Positions 9,183 to 19,072 of a stretch of DNA of 64,000 nt are shown in pieces. The notes under the pieces are model-generated. The model did not search any database and was not told the DNA's origin. It worked only from the letters and a program-made list of their open reading frames with translations. Each line of letters begins with the position of its first letter. The stretch's first letter is position 1. The DNA is from Candidatus Jettenia ecosi (lineage in GTDB: Bacteria; Planctomycetota; Brocadiia; Brocadiales; Brocadiaceae), in assembly GCA_005524015.1 (NCBI GenBank), contig SULG01000006.1, positions 1-64,000 of the forward strand, in the 5' to 3' direction. The translations under genes and the position numbers were made by a program.

Positions 9183-11531
9183 ATGGAAAAAGCAACATTT
9201 TCTTTTAATAAACGGGGGGATATCACGCTTCCGGAAATTCTTACTATCATCCCTCTGAAAGGCGACGTACTCTTCCCGCATTTGGTTCTTCCCCTGTCCT
9301 TAACCGGAGAAGAATTAGTAAAGACCGTAAACGAATCCCTTTCTAAAAATGAGCTTATTGGTTTTATAACACTAAGGTACCATGGTAATGTGCCAAAGCC
9401 CAATGACCTTTATGATATGGGAACAGCCGCAAAGGTTGTTCGGGTATTAGAGTCTGGGCCGGATAGTGTCACTACCCTTATAGAAGGCATGGTACGGATT
9501 AAGGTTATCGAGTATATACAAACAGAGCCGTATTACAGGGCACGTGTGGAAGAGATTCGTGAATTTACTGAGAGATCTGAAACGGTCGATGTGCTCATAC
9601 AGAGTATAAAAACGCTTTTTAAACTGAGCGCCATGCTGGGAAAAACCTTACCGAAAGATATTATTTCCAAAATCGATGATATCCATAATCCCTCTGTATT
9701 GGCAGACCTGGTAGCCATCTACCTGGAATTGCCCGTTGACGAAAAGCAAAAACTGCTGGAGATGACCGACCCCCGGAAACGGCTGAGGATCGTATTCCAT
9801 TACCTGAACAAGGAAATACATCTTAAAGGAGTTCGGGGAAAGATTGACGAAGAAGTTGCCAAAGAAATGTCAAAGATAGAGCGGGAATACTTCTTAAGGG
9901 AGCAGCTCAAGGCTATCCAAAAGGAGTTAGGACAGGAAGACCCCCGCAGGGAAGAAATCAATAAATTCGAGGAAAAAATCAAAGAGGCAAAGATGCCCAA
10001 GGAGGTAGAAGAAGTGGCCGTTAAGGAATTGGAAAGATTAAGGGATATTCATCCTGCATCGGCTGAGTATCCGGTTTCCCGAACATACCTGGATTATCTC
10101 ATTACTATTCCCTGGAACAAAAAGACCATTGATAATCTGGACATCCTTCAGGCAGCAAAAATTCTCAATGAAGACCATTATGGCCTTGAAAAGGTAAAAG
10201 AACGCATTCTGGAATTCCTGGCGGTACATAAATTAAAGGAAAAACTCAAAGGTCCCATCCTCTGTTTTTGTGGCCCTCCGGGAACAGGAAAGACATCGCT
10301 CGGGAAATCGATTGCGCGCGCCCTTGGCCGGAAGTTTGTCAGGATATCTTTGGGAGGCATCCGTGATGAAGCTGAGATCCGGGGGCACAGGCGTACCTAT
10401 GTGGGCGCGCTTCCCGGAAGGATCATGCAGGAAATCTGCCGTGCAGGATACAGCAATCCCGTATTTATGCTTGATGAGATTGATAAGGTTGGCGCAGATT
10501 TCAGGGGAGATCCTGCTTCCGCTTTATTGGAGGTATTGGATCCTGAACAAAACTCTAATTTTGTAGATCACTACCTGGATGTTTCTTTTGATCTCTCCCG
10601 TGTATTGTTTATCACGACAGCCAATATTCTTGACACGGTTCATACTGCATTAAGAGACAGGATGGAAGTTATCTATCTGCCCGGATACAGCGAGGAAGAG
10701 AAGTTAAAAATAGCGCAACAATTCCTTATTCCAAAGCAAGTGAAAGAAAACGGATTAGAAAATCATCCCATCGTATTCAAAGACCAGGCCATTTGTAAGA
10801 TTATCCGTGAGTATACGAGGGAAGCAGGACTGAGAAATCTTGAACGGGAAATTGCCTCAATCTGCCGGAAAGTTGCCAAAGAGATCGCTGCCGGAGAACA
10901 GATCACCAAGGAAGTAACTCCGGAAAGCGCAGAAAAATTCCTCGGACCAAGGAAGTTTTTCTATCAGGTTACGGATGAAGAAGACAGGGTCGGGGTCGTT
11001 ACTGGCCTGGCCTGGACAGAAACAGGCGGGGATATTATTTTCGTAGAGGCATCCCGAATGAAGGGAGGAAAAGAATTGACCCTTACCGGACAACTGGGTG
11101 ATGTCATGCAGGAATCAGCTATCGCTGCACTCAGTTATGTGCGGAGTAATGCAAAACGAATTGGTATTGATGAGAATTTCTACGATAATTCTGAAATCCA
11201 CATCCATATCCCCGCTGGCGCCATACCGAAAGACGGCCCTTCTGCCGGTATCACCATATGCATGGCGCTTATCTCGCTTCTTACCGGCAGATATGTAAGG
11301 AGAGAAGTAGCGCTCACAGGAGAAATTACCCTGACAGGGACTGTTTTACCGGTGGGCGGAGTAAAGGAAAAGGTACTCGCAGCAATAAGGGCAGGGGTTA
11401 CGGTGATTGTGCTCCCCTTAAAGAATAAGGAAGATTTTGAAGAAATCGATAAGGAAATACGCGATAAAATACGATGTGTTTACATGCAAAAGGTTGATGA
11501 TGCAATAGGCACTGTACTGATTCCGAAGTAA
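9183..11531 (+). CDS. lon: ATP-dependent serine protease Lon
   Basis: A 782-residue cytosolic AAA+ protease (from ATG 9183). Order: LON substrate-binding N domain (about 15-200), coiled region, AAA+ with Walker A GPPGTGKT (364-371), then the S16 protease domain with Ser687 in KDGPSAG and Lys730 in GGVKEKVLAA, 43 residues apart as in E. coli Lon. TTG 9162 would add seven residues, but they derive from the end of a dispersed repeat, so ATG 9183 is preferred. No Shine-Dalgarno is visible before either start. The whole 5' region is repeat-derived, so native promoter sequence has been replaced or displaced. A usp gene follows 17 bases after the stop. Confidence 0.95.
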   Translation: MEKATFSFNKRGDITLPEILTIIPLKGDVLFPHLVLPLSLTGEELVKTVNESLSKNELIGFITLRYHGNVPKPNDLYDMGTAAKVVRVLESGPDSVTTLIEGMVRIKVIEYIQTEPYYRARVEEIREFTERSETVDVLIQSIKTLFKLSAMLGKTLPKDIISKIDDIHNPSVLADLVAIYLELPVDEKQKLLEMTDPRKRLRIVFHYLNKEIHLKGVRGKIDEEVAKEMSKIEREYFLREQLKAIQKELGQEDPRREEINKFEEKIKEAKMPKEVEEVAVKELERLRDIHPASAEYPVSRTYLDYLITIPWNKKTIDNLDILQAAKILNEDHYGLEKVKERILEFLAVHKLKEKLKGPILCFCGPPGTGKTSLGKSIARALGRKFVRISLGGIRDEAEIRGHRRTYVGALPGRIMQEICRAGYSNPVFMLDEIDKVGADFRGDPASALLEVLDPEQNSNFVDHYLDVSFDLSRVLFITTANILDTVHTALRDRMEVIYLPGYSEEEKLKIAQQFLIPKQVKENGLENHPIVFKDQAICKIIREYTREAGLRNLEREIASICRKVAKEIAAGEQITKEVTPESAEKFLGPRKFFYQVTDEEDRVGVVTGLAWTETGGDIIFVEASRMKGGKELTLTGQLGDVMQESAIAALSYVRSNAKRIGIDENFYDNSEIHIHIPAGAIPKDGPSAGITICMALISLLTGRYVRREVALTGEITLTGTVLPVGGVKEKVLAAIRAGVTVIVLPLKNKEDFEEIDKEIRDKIRCVYMQKVDDAIGTVLIPK

Positions 11532-11548
11532 GAAATGGAGGGAGATGA

Positions 11549-12010
11549 ATGATACAGATAAAAAATATCCTTTGTCCAATAGATTACTCAATCTATTCAG
11601 AAAAAGCGCTCAGTTACGCTATTGAATTTGCCGAAAAATACGGGGCAAAGCTTTACCTGATACATGTGCTCGATATCCGTGTCTATGATATGAATGAACC
11701 GGAATTATATAGCGTTGATGTTTTCGATAAAGATACCTTTGATAAGCTAAAGGATCAATTGCTCAAGTGCGTAAAAGAGGATACAAAAGGCAGGATAGCA
11801 ATTGAGGCTATTGTTGTACAGGGAGTCCCGTTTATGGAAATTATTAAAGCATCAAGGGAATATATGATTGACCTGATCGTGCTTGGCACGCATGGCCGGA
11901 CAGGCATATCTCATGCAATTATGGGTAGCGTGGCAGAAAAAGTGGTACGCAAAGCCCCATGCCCGGTGCTTACTATCAGACATCCTGAACATGATTTTGT
12001 TATGCCGTAA
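11549..12010 (+). CDS. Universal stress protein (UspA family)
   Basis: A 153-residue cytosolic stress protein. The N terminus (IKNILCPIDYSIYSEKAL) is the usual first strand and helix. The C-terminal nucleotide-binding motif G-2x-G-9x-G-S is present as GTHGRTGISHAIMGSVAEKV, so it is likely an ATP-binding subtype. GGAGGGAGATG precedes ATG 11549. It is placed between lon and archease/rtcB with gaps of 17 and 9 bases, suggesting one stress-related transcript. Confidence 0.92.
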   Translation: MIQIKNILCPIDYSIYSEKALSYAIEFAEKYGAKLYLIHVLDIRVYDMNEPELYSVDVFDKDTFDKLKDQLLKCVKEDTKGRIAIEAIVVQGVPFMEIIKASREYMIDLIVLGTHGRTGISHAIMGSVAEKVVRKAPCPVLTIRHPEHDFVMP

Positions 12011-12019
12011 ACTAAAAAA

Positions 12020-12436
12020 ATGCTTAAATATATTTTGATAGACCACACTGCAGATCTTGGAATGGATGTCTTTGGATCCACGTTACGGGAACTGTTCACG
12101 CATGCAGCATTTGCGATGTTTGATATCATCACCGACTTATCCAGGGTAGATAATACCATTGAATATAACCTGGAAGTCTCCGGAATAGACAGAGAACAAT
12201 TACTCGTCAATTGGCTCACGGAATTGCTATACCTGCATGATGTAAAAACCCTGTTGTTTAAAGATTTTTGTATCACGGATATGAGAGATAATCAATTGCA
12301 GGCAACGATACACGGAGAGTCGTTTATCGGGAATAAACATGTAATTAATACGGAAATCAAGGCCGTTACCTATCATGGTCTGTCAATAACCCAAAAAGAT
12401 CATCAATGGAAAGCACGGGTTATTTTTGACTTATAA
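12020..12436 (+). CDS. Archease (RtcB activator)
   Basis: A 138-residue archease-family protein. The hallmark N-terminal DHTADLGMDVFG (about residues 8-19) contains the acidic metal/nucleotide-binding residues. The C-terminal KAVTYHGLSI segment also matches the family. Archease speeds guanylylation of the RNA ligase RtcB and widens its NTP use. rtcB starts 29 bases downstream, the classic pairing. It begins 9 bases after the usp stop with little ribosome site, suggesting coupling. Confidence 0.93.
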   Translation: MLKYILIDHTADLGMDVFGSTLRELFTHAAFAMFDIITDLSRVDNTIEYNLEVSGIDREQLLVNWLTELLYLHDVKTLLFKDFCITDMRDNQLQATIHGESFIGNKHVINTEIKAVTYHGLSITQKDHQWKARVIFDL

Positions 12437-12465
12437 TATGCTTTTTTCAAGGATAACGTGTTTTT

Positions 12466-13917
12466 ATGGAAGATATGAAATACAAGATTGAGAAGATAGA
12501 TTCTTACCGGTGGCGTATACCAAAAGAAGGCAAGATGCAGGTAGATGGGATTGTATATGCTGACGAAAACATGCTGGAGGAAATCCAGAAAGATGAGAGT
12601 TTGCAGCAAGTAATAAATGTTTCCCATCTTCCCGGAATACTGCTGCATTCACTGGCAATGCCGGATATTCATTGGGGATATGGATTTCCCATTGGAGGCG
12701 TGGCTGCATTCGATATAGATACGGGCGTTGTCTCTCCCGGCGGTGTAGGATATGATATTAACTGCGGTGTACGGTTACTGAAGACAGGTCTGTATCGCAT
12801 AGAGATTATCAACAAACTGGAAGCACTGGTGAATGCGTTATTTATCAATATTCCATCGGGTGTGGGGTCGCATCGCAAGGATATAAAACTTTCTCTGCAG
12901 GAAGAAAAAAATGTGCTCAAAAATGGCGCCCGATGGGCGATTTCCCAGGGTTACGGCGCAAAAGAAGACTTAGCTTATATTGAGGAAAACGGATGCATTG
13001 CAGGAGCAAACCCTGAGTTTGTTTCAAATCGCGCCCTGGAACGCGGCCGGGCGCAGTTGGGCACCCTTGGCTCCGGAAATCATTTCGTTGAAGTTGGCTA
13101 TGTATCAGAAATATATAACGAGAAGATTGCCCATGTATTAGGACTTGAAAAAGACAGGGTTACCATAGTGATACACACAGGCTCAAGGGGATTGGGTTAT
13201 CAGATATGCGATGATTTTATACGGGTCATGATTGATGCGTCGAGGGAATATCATATAGAACTGCCTGACCGCCAGCTTTGCTGCGCTCCCGTTAAATCAC
13301 CGCAAGGGCAGGAGTATCTTTCAGCAATGGCCTGTGCTGCCAATTACGCCTTTGCCAACCGGCAGATGATTACCCACTGGGTGAGGGAATCCTTTGAAAG
13401 AACATTAAACATAAGTCCTAAAGATGCTCAAATATCTTTGCTTTACGATGTGTGTCACAATATTGCCAAGTTTGAAGAACACATGGTAGACGGCCAAAAG
13501 AAACGAGTGTGTGTGCACCGGAAAGGGGCAACCCGGGCATTTCCCCCGCATCATCCTGATATTCCGGATGCATATGCGATAACCGGCCAGCCCGTTTTGA
13601 TACCGGGAGATATGGGTCGTTATTCCTATGTACTGGTGGGCACTGAGAATGCCTATACAGACACCTTTGGTAGCACCTGTCATGGCGCAGGAAGGGTAAT
13701 GAGCAGAAATCAGGCAATAAAGACAGCAAAAGGCAGGAGTATCGCACAGGAATTGAAAGAAAAAGGAATTCTTGTGCGCGCCGACAGCCGTGCGACTCTG
13801 GACGAAGAACTATCAGAGGCTTACAAGGATGTTACCGAAGTCGTGAATGTTGTAGAACATGCCGGCATTAGCAGAAAGGTTGCTCAGCTAAAGCCGTTAT
13901 GTGTCATCAAGGGATAA
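12466..13917 (+). CDS. rtcB: tRNA-splicing/RNA-repair ligase RtcB
   Basis: A 483-residue GTP/Mn-dependent RNA ligase that joins 2',3'-cyclic-phosphate (or 3'-phosphate) and 5'-OH RNA ends. Visible landmarks in order: GGVGYDINCGVRLL (metal-binding Asp/Cys), GTLGSGNHFVEVGY (metal His), IHTGSRGLGYQ, DVCHNIAKFE, HRKGATRAFPP, and STCHGAGRVMSR with the guanylated His in HGAGR. All metal and nucleotide residues expected by position appear present and length is normal. Coupled with archease upstream; with lon, ftsH and usp nearby it suggests an RNA/protein damage response. Confidence 0.96.
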   Translation: MEDMKYKIEKIDSYRWRIPKEGKMQVDGIVYADENMLEEIQKDESLQQVINVSHLPGILLHSLAMPDIHWGYGFPIGGVAAFDIDTGVVSPGGVGYDINCGVRLLKTGLYRIEIINKLEALVNALFINIPSGVGSHRKDIKLSLQEEKNVLKNGARWAISQGYGAKEDLAYIEENGCIAGANPEFVSNRALERGRAQLGTLGSGNHFVEVGYVSEIYNEKIAHVLGLEKDRVTIVIHTGSRGLGYQICDDFIRVMIDASREYHIELPDRQLCCAPVKSPQGQEYLSAMACAANYAFANRQMITHWVRESFERTLNISPKDAQISLLYDVCHNIAKFEEHMVDGQKKRVCVHRKGATRAFPPHHPDIPDAYAITGQPVLIPGDMGRYSYVLVGTENAYTDTFGSTCHGAGRVMSRNQAIKTAKGRSIAQELKEKGILVRADSRATLDEELSEAYKDVTEVVNVVEHAGISRKVAQLKPLCVIKG

Positions 13918-13984
13918 TCAGCCATAGTTTTGTATTACAGGTATTTATAGTATTTAAAGGATGAAACCGGACATTATTAAATTA

Positions 13985-14181
13985 AGCTGCCTTTAGCAGC
14001 GACTCATGAAAAAACAGGGTCGATGCAGGGCGAGGCTTTAGCCTTGCTGACCCGCCTAAATATGTGCACAGGGATAGCAACCCTAAAGGGCTGCCCTACA
14101 GAATTGAAATTCCTATACATTTTAAACTAAGCCTTCGGGGACTTTAGCGACGTGTAGTGGCAAGGCGCGCCTTGCCACTAC
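13985..14181. repeat. Dispersed GGGCAAGGCTTTAGCC repeat and a perfect 28-bp palindrome
   Basis: The rtcB-GH15 gap (13918-14293) holds a repeat beginning near CAGCGACTCATGAAAAAAC, running through GCAGGGCGAGGCTTTAGCC to CTACAGAATTGAAATTCC. Related text is at 20225-20440, 20995-21040 and 42690-42755. It ends with a perfect 28-bp palindrome (14154-14181) made of GTAGTGGCAAGGCG and its exact complement. The palindrome recurs at 30766-30793, with inverted flanks. 14182-14293 is A+T-rich, probably the GH15 leader; no clear promoter seen. Confidence 0.75.
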
Positions 14182-14293
14182 GTAATCTGTAGCAATGATA
14201 AAGATATCCCTGGAAAATGTAAAAACGTATTTTTCTGAAACCGGTAAAAAATAAACATACCATAAAAAACTTTCTTTATAAGGAAAAACAAGA

Positions 14294-16624
14294 GTGCCCC
14301 GAGATATTCCTGTTGGTAATGGTTCATTGCTGGTTACCTTTGATGCAGATTACACCATTCGCGATCTCTATTACCCGCATGTAGGAAAGGAGAATCATGT
14401 CATGGGAAACCCAAGCCGATTTGGTGTATGGACCCGGGAAGGATTTTCATGGGTAAATGCGCATGACTGGGGACTCGCATTGGGATATGTAAAAGAGACT
14501 CTGGTAACTTCTGTGCGGGCTTTTCATGAAAAGCTGGGTCTTCAATTAGTTTGTAATGATGTTGTGGATTTTGAAAAGAATATCTATATGCGCAAGGTAA
14601 CGGTAAGAAATCTGAGAGATGAGAGAAGAGAGGTCCGTCTGTTTTTTCATCAAGACCTGAGTGTCATGGAGAACGAGGTCGGCGACACCGTATTTTATGA
14701 TGCGAAACTCAATTGTCTCATTCATTATAAAGGCCCACGATACTTCTTAATAAACTGTTCTGCAGGAGATGTTTGGGGCGTGCGTGAACATGCCATTGGA
14801 ATTAAGAGGCATCATGGGGCAGAAGGGACATGGAGAGACGCAGAAGATGGAATCCTGGGTGGAAATCCTATCGCACAAGGCTCTGTAGACTCGACTATAG
14901 GCGTTTCAATGGAAATTCCTCCTCACAAGGAATCTGTTGCGTACTATTGGATTGCTGTTGGCAATACGTACCATGAGGTGGAAGACCTGAATGATATTCT
15001 TTTGAGTGAAAAACCCCAAAAAATTATCGATAGAACAGCAAGCTACTGGCGCCACTGGGTGAATAAAGAGGAATTTAATTTTGGGAACTTACCACAGGAT
15101 ATCGTAGACCTTTTCAAGAGAAGTTTGCTTATTGTGGCAACGCAGATCGATAACGGGGGCGCTATTATTGCCGCAAATGACTCTGACATCAGACAGTACG
15201 CAAAAGATACCTATAGTTACATGTGGCCCCGTGATGGCGCATTGGTGACCTATGCAATGCTGAAGGCAGGCTATACGACGCTGTGCCGGAAGTTTTTTGA
15301 TTTTTGCGCTCACGTAATTACCCCTTACAATTTCTGTGCAAGTATTTTGATTGAAAATGGATTTTTATTGCATAAATACAATCCCGATGGTTCCTTTGGC
15401 AGTTCCTGGCATCCGTGGGTAAAAGGGGAAGAAATTCATGTCCCAATCCAGGAAGACGAAACAGCATTGGTTCTCTGGGTAATCTGGCAATATTATGATA
15501 TGTACCGGGGTATTGACGTAATCCGTCCTCTGTATCACTCATTGATCGAAAAGGCGGCAGATTTTCTGGTAAGTTACCGGGATGAACAAACAGGATTGCC
15601 TCTTCCTTCTTATGATTTATGGGAAGAGAGACGCGGTATATTATCATTTACTGCTGCTACGGTATATGGTGGTCTGATGGCTGCAGCCAACCTTTCTGAT
15701 ATATTTTATCATACCAGGAAATCTAGAATATACCGTCAGGCAGCAGCGCAAATTAAAGCAGCAATAGATCAACATCTCTATAGCGAGCAACATAAAAGGT
15801 TTTTACGAATGATTTATCCTAAAAAAGAAGGTGGATATGAAATCGATGCAACCATTGATGCCAGTCTGTATGGGATGTTCGCCTTTGGAGTCTATGATCC
15901 GGATGATATCAAGGTGCAAAATACCATGAAAGCAATCGAAGAGACCTTATGGGTGAAGACGAAAATAGGAGGAATTGCCCGATATGAACAAGATCCCTAT
16001 CAGCGTGTTGCCAACGACAGTGGAATTCCGGGAAACCCGTGGATAATCTGCACCATGTGGATGGCACAGTACTATATAGCCACAGCGAAATCTTTAGAAG
16101 AGCTTGAAAAGGTAACAAACTACTTACGCTGGGCAGTATCCCGTGCTTTGCCCTCCGGTGTGCTGGCAGAGCAAATAAATCCATTTACCGGCGCACCCGT
16201 CTCGGTCTCGCCTCTGACGTGGAGCCATGCCACGGTGGTTCAAACCGTGATGGACTATCTGGAAAAATTACAGGAACTGCATACCTGCGAACAATGCGGG
16301 CGATCCATATTCCGCCGTGACAGAGCAGGCCGGCAGCAGATAAAAAAATATTCCCAGACGCACTCCGCTATCGTTCCTGATCAAAAAGACGTCCACTACC
16401 TTGATCAGGCAAATATAAAAAAAGAGAATGAATCCCTCGTTGTGAGTGTAGACCAAAAGCAATGTGTAGGATGTGGAATCTGCGTTCTGAACTCTCAGGG
16501 CGCTATGGATATCATTGATGATAAGGCAAAGGTTATTGCTGAAAAAGCAACGACGTGGGATGTTAAACCAGATTTTGAAAAATGCTGCCCTTTAGGAGCA
16601 ATTACCGTAAAAAAAGAATCATGA
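14294..16624 (+). CDS. GH15 glucoamylase-like enzyme fused to a C-terminal [4Fe-4S] ferredoxin domain
   Basis: A 776-residue protein starting at GTG 14294 (AAGGA at 14279-14283). The first ~640 residues are a bacterial/archaeal GH15 enzyme: N-terminal beta domain (VGNGSLLVTFD), then an (alpha/alpha)6 barrel with a candidate general acid Glu in WEERRGIL and general base Glu in EQINPFTGAP; it should release glucose from alpha-glucans. The rest is unusual: a CxxC pair (CEQCGRSIF), then a ferredoxin-like segment with C724, C727 and C730 (CVGCGIC) and C764/C765-Pro, the pattern of a single [4Fe-4S] cluster. No signal peptide, so cytosolic. Its TGA overlaps the kinase ATG (ATGA), so translation is coupled. 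The reading frame across the junction is open with no frameshift sign. Confidence 0.85.
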   Translation: MPRDIPVGNGSLLVTFDADYTIRDLYYPHVGKENHVMGNPSRFGVWTREGFSWVNAHDWGLALGYVKETLVTSVRAFHEKLGLQLVCNDVVDFEKNIYMRKVTVRNLRDERREVRLFFHQDLSVMENEVGDTVFYDAKLNCLIHYKGPRYFLINCSAGDVWGVREHAIGIKRHHGAEGTWRDAEDGILGGNPIAQGSVDSTIGVSMEIPPHKESVAYYWIAVGNTYHEVEDLNDILLSEKPQKIIDRTASYWRHWVNKEEFNFGNLPQDIVDLFKRSLLIVATQIDNGGAIIAANDSDIRQYAKDTYSYMWPRDGALVTYAMLKAGYTTLCRKFFDFCAHVITPYNFCASILIENGFLLHKYNPDGSFGSSWHPWVKGEEIHVPIQEDETALVLWVIWQYYDMYRGIDVIRPLYHSLIEKAADFLVSYRDEQTGLPLPSYDLWEERRGILSFTAATVYGGLMAAANLSDIFYHTRKSRIYRQAAAQIKAAIDQHLYSEQHKRFLRMIYPKKEGGYEIDATIDASLYGMFAFGVYDPDDIKVQNTMKAIEETLWVKTKIGGIARYEQDPYQRVANDSGIPGNPWIICTMWMAQYYIATAKSLEELEKVTNYLRWAVSRALPSGVLAEQINPFTGAPVSVSPLTWSHATVVQTVMDYLEKLQELHTCEQCGRSIFRRDRAGRQQIKKYSQTHSAIVPDQKDVHYLDQANIKKENESLVVSVDQKQCVGCGICVLNSQGAMDIIDDKAKVIAEKATTWDVKPDFEKCCPLGAITVKKES

Positions 16625-19047
16625 AGATCAGACACAAACTTGTTATCCTCCTGGCCGTATTGCTCGTTATGTTGAACGGCGCAATTGCTTTTCTCATTTA
16701 CAAACGGACGCATCGTGAATTTATTAATGAATTCCGGGAAAGGGCCAAGATGCTTGCTGTTGAATTGGAAGTTACCAGGAATTATCTTGCTTCCGCTTTG
16801 AAGATGTCGGAAGTCGAAATCGATGAACAAACAAAACATTTCATTCCTGCTGTTGCGGCTAATGCCATTAGCAAGAAATTTGCCGAAAGAACAGGTTATC
16901 TTATTAAACAAACAAGCCTGAGGTTCCGAAAGAAAGAAAATAGACCAGACACCTTTGAGGAGAAGATCCTCCGGGAAATGGAGGATAATCCCCGTCTTTT
17001 AGAATACTGGGCAGATGATGTCATGGATGGGAAAAGTGTTGAACGTTACGTGTATGCCTTACCGGTAAAAGAGGAATGTTTGCTTTGCCATGGACCAAAA
17101 GAACAAGCGCCGGAGTTTATACAAGAAAATTATGATACAGGGTATGATTATAAAGTCGGAGAAATAAGGGGAGCAATTAGTGTCATTGTTCCGAAGGAAA
17201 TTGCCGAGCAACGTTTTGCAGCTGAGCTTGTCTTTTTTATTACTATTGCATCTACCAGTGTCTTATTGATCGTTGCTATTATCTTTCTGACGACGAAAAA
17301 ATTCATGGAACCGATTGAGAGGTTAACATCAACGGTTACTTTTATTACAAAAACAGGCAATCCCTCAGCACAGGTAGATATATCATCCAAAGACGAAGTT
17401 GGACAACTCGCCATGGCGTTTAATGACATGTCCACCAAGCTGCAATCCTCCTACGCAATGCTGGAACAAAGGATTGCCGAAAAGACAGCCCATTTGCAAA
17501 AAGCCAATGTAGAATTGGAACGCGCTAACAAACTAAAATCAGAGTTTCTGGCTAATATGTCTCATGAACTCCGCACCCCCCTGAATGCCATAATCGGTTT
17601 TGCAGAGGTACTGCGGGATAAGATAGTTGGAGAACTCAATGAAGAACAGACAGAATTCATCAAAGATATCCATAGCAGCGGCCAACATCTCTTGCAAATG
17701 ATTAATGACATACTGGATCTGTCCAAGATCGAGGCAGGTAAAATGGTACTCCAGTACGAGGTTTTCCTGATACCCGAGGCAATTAGTGATGTAGATACGA
17801 TCTTAAAAGGACTCGCGGGTAAAAAGAAACTTCAGATGAAGGCTATCATACAGCCGGAGGTAAATGCTATAGAAGCGGATCGGGTAAAATTTAAACAAAT
17901 CTTGTATAACCTCTTATCGAATGCTATAAAGTTTACATCACACAATGGCTGTATAACGACAAATGTTCGCATAGTAGACAACAAGTTACAGGTTTCAGTG
18001 ACCGACACAGGAATTGGAATGAGACCTGAAGAGAAGGAAAAAGTGTTTAAAGAATTCTGGCAGGCAGACAGCTCTTTTTCGCGAAAATATGAGGGAACCG
18101 GATTAGGGTTAGCCTTAACCAAAAGAATTATAGACATGCATGGAGGAAATATCTGGTTCGAAAGCGAATACGGAAAGGGAAGTACGTTTTATTTCTCATT
18201 ACCCCTGAAAGCGCAACACAAACTACCCAAACCAAAAGAGACTGAGGTAAAACCACGGCATGGAGAGCAACCCAGGAAAAAATCGGTAAAGACGATTTTA
18301 GTCGTGGAAGATGACCGTATGGCCGCAGACCTTCTTACCATGCATTTGGAAAATGCAGGCTACCGGGTAATCGTTGCTGTCGACGGTGAAGATGCTATCA
18401 AGAAGGTGAAAGAGTGCCGTCCGTTTTTAATTACCCTCGATGTTATGTTACCAAAAATAGATGGATGGGATGTTCTTTCCCAGTTAAAAAATTCTCAGGA
18501 TACGGCGCATATTCCGGTAATTATCGTATCGATTGTAGATAACAAAGAACTGGGATATAGTCTTGGTGCCGCTGAATATTTAATAAAACCTATTGATAGG
18601 AAAAGACTCCTTCATACGGTACATGCCTGCCTGTCGGCTGAAAAGGACAAGGATAGACCCATGAAAATATTAGTTGTAGATGATGATGAAAAGGCGGTTA
18701 AATACCTGAGTACCCTTCTCGAAGATGCAGGCTTCGATGTAATTAAGGCATATAGCGGTAATGCAGGAATCAATCTCGCAATAAATAGTAACCCGGATCT
18801 TATTATCCTCGACTTAATAATGCCTGATATCAGCGGTTTTGATGTAGTTGAGAAATTAAGGACTCATCCAACGGCCAGGGGAATTCCTATTATTATTTGT
18901 TCTGCAAAAGACGTCACGCCGGAAGATAAAAATATATTAAATGGTAATATTTTAGCCATTGTGCAAAAGGGGAACCATACCAAGGAAGACCTTCTTTCGG
19001 CAGTTAAGAAGATAGAACAATCACACTCCAAAAAGAATGATCCTTGA
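16621..19047 (+). CDS. Heme-c sensor hybrid histidine kinase with two receiver domains
   Basis: An 808-residue membrane sensor. TM1 (about 4-26), a periplasmic region resembling Tll0287-like/DUF3365 sensors with a heme-attachment CLLCH at 153-157, TM2 (about 201-222), HAMP, coiled coil, HisKA with phospho-His H315 (SHELRTP), HATPase (DTGIGM, GTGLGLAL), then receivers with phospho-Asp D607 and D731. The CxxCH suggests redox or gas (NO/O2) sensing, an inference from the family. ATG 16621 overlaps the preceding TGA; an upstream in-frame ATG at 16582 would add a charged 13-residue tail before the anchor and is less likely. There is no DNA-binding output domain. Two response regulators follow. Confidence 0.9.
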   Translation: MKIRHKLVILLAVLLVMLNGAIAFLIYKRTHREFINEFRERAKMLAVELEVTRNYLASALKMSEVEIDEQTKHFIPAVAANAISKKFAERTGYLIKQTSLRFRKKENRPDTFEEKILREMEDNPRLLEYWADDVMDGKSVERYVYALPVKEECLLCHGPKEQAPEFIQENYDTGYDYKVGEIRGAISVIVPKEIAEQRFAAELVFFITIASTSVLLIVAIIFLTTKKFMEPIERLTSTVTFITKTGNPSAQVDISSKDEVGQLAMAFNDMSTKLQSSYAMLEQRIAEKTAHLQKANVELERANKLKSEFLANMSHELRTPLNAIIGFAEVLRDKIVGELNEEQTEFIKDIHSSGQHLLQMINDILDLSKIEAGKMVLQYEVFLIPEAISDVDTILKGLAGKKKLQMKAIIQPEVNAIEADRVKFKQILYNLLSNAIKFTSHNGCITTNVRIVDNKLQVSVTDTGIGMRPEEKEKVFKEFWQADSSFSRKYEGTGLGLALTKRIIDMHGGNIWFESEYGKGSTFYFSLPLKAQHKLPKPKETEVKPRHGEQPRKKSVKTILVVEDDRMAADLLTMHLENAGYRVIVAVDGEDAIKKVKECRPFLITLDVMLPKIDGWDVLSQLKNSQDTAHIPVIIVSIVDNKELGYSLGAAEYLIKPIDRKRLLHTVHACLSAEKDKDRPMKILVVDDDEKAVKYLSTLLEDAGFDVIKAYSGNAGINLAINSNPDLIILDLIMPDISGFDVVEKLRTHPTARGIPIIICSAKDVTPEDKNILNGNILAIVQKGNHTKEDLLSAVKKIEQSHSKKNDP

Positions 19048-19072
19048 TTCTCTTTCATTAAAGGAAAAGCAT

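Noticed and set aside
16582..16620. ATG 16582 as start of the hybrid kinase
   Set aside because: It would put 13 charged residues before the anchor and overlap the GH15 gene by 43 bases; ATG 16621 makes a standard ATGA coupling.
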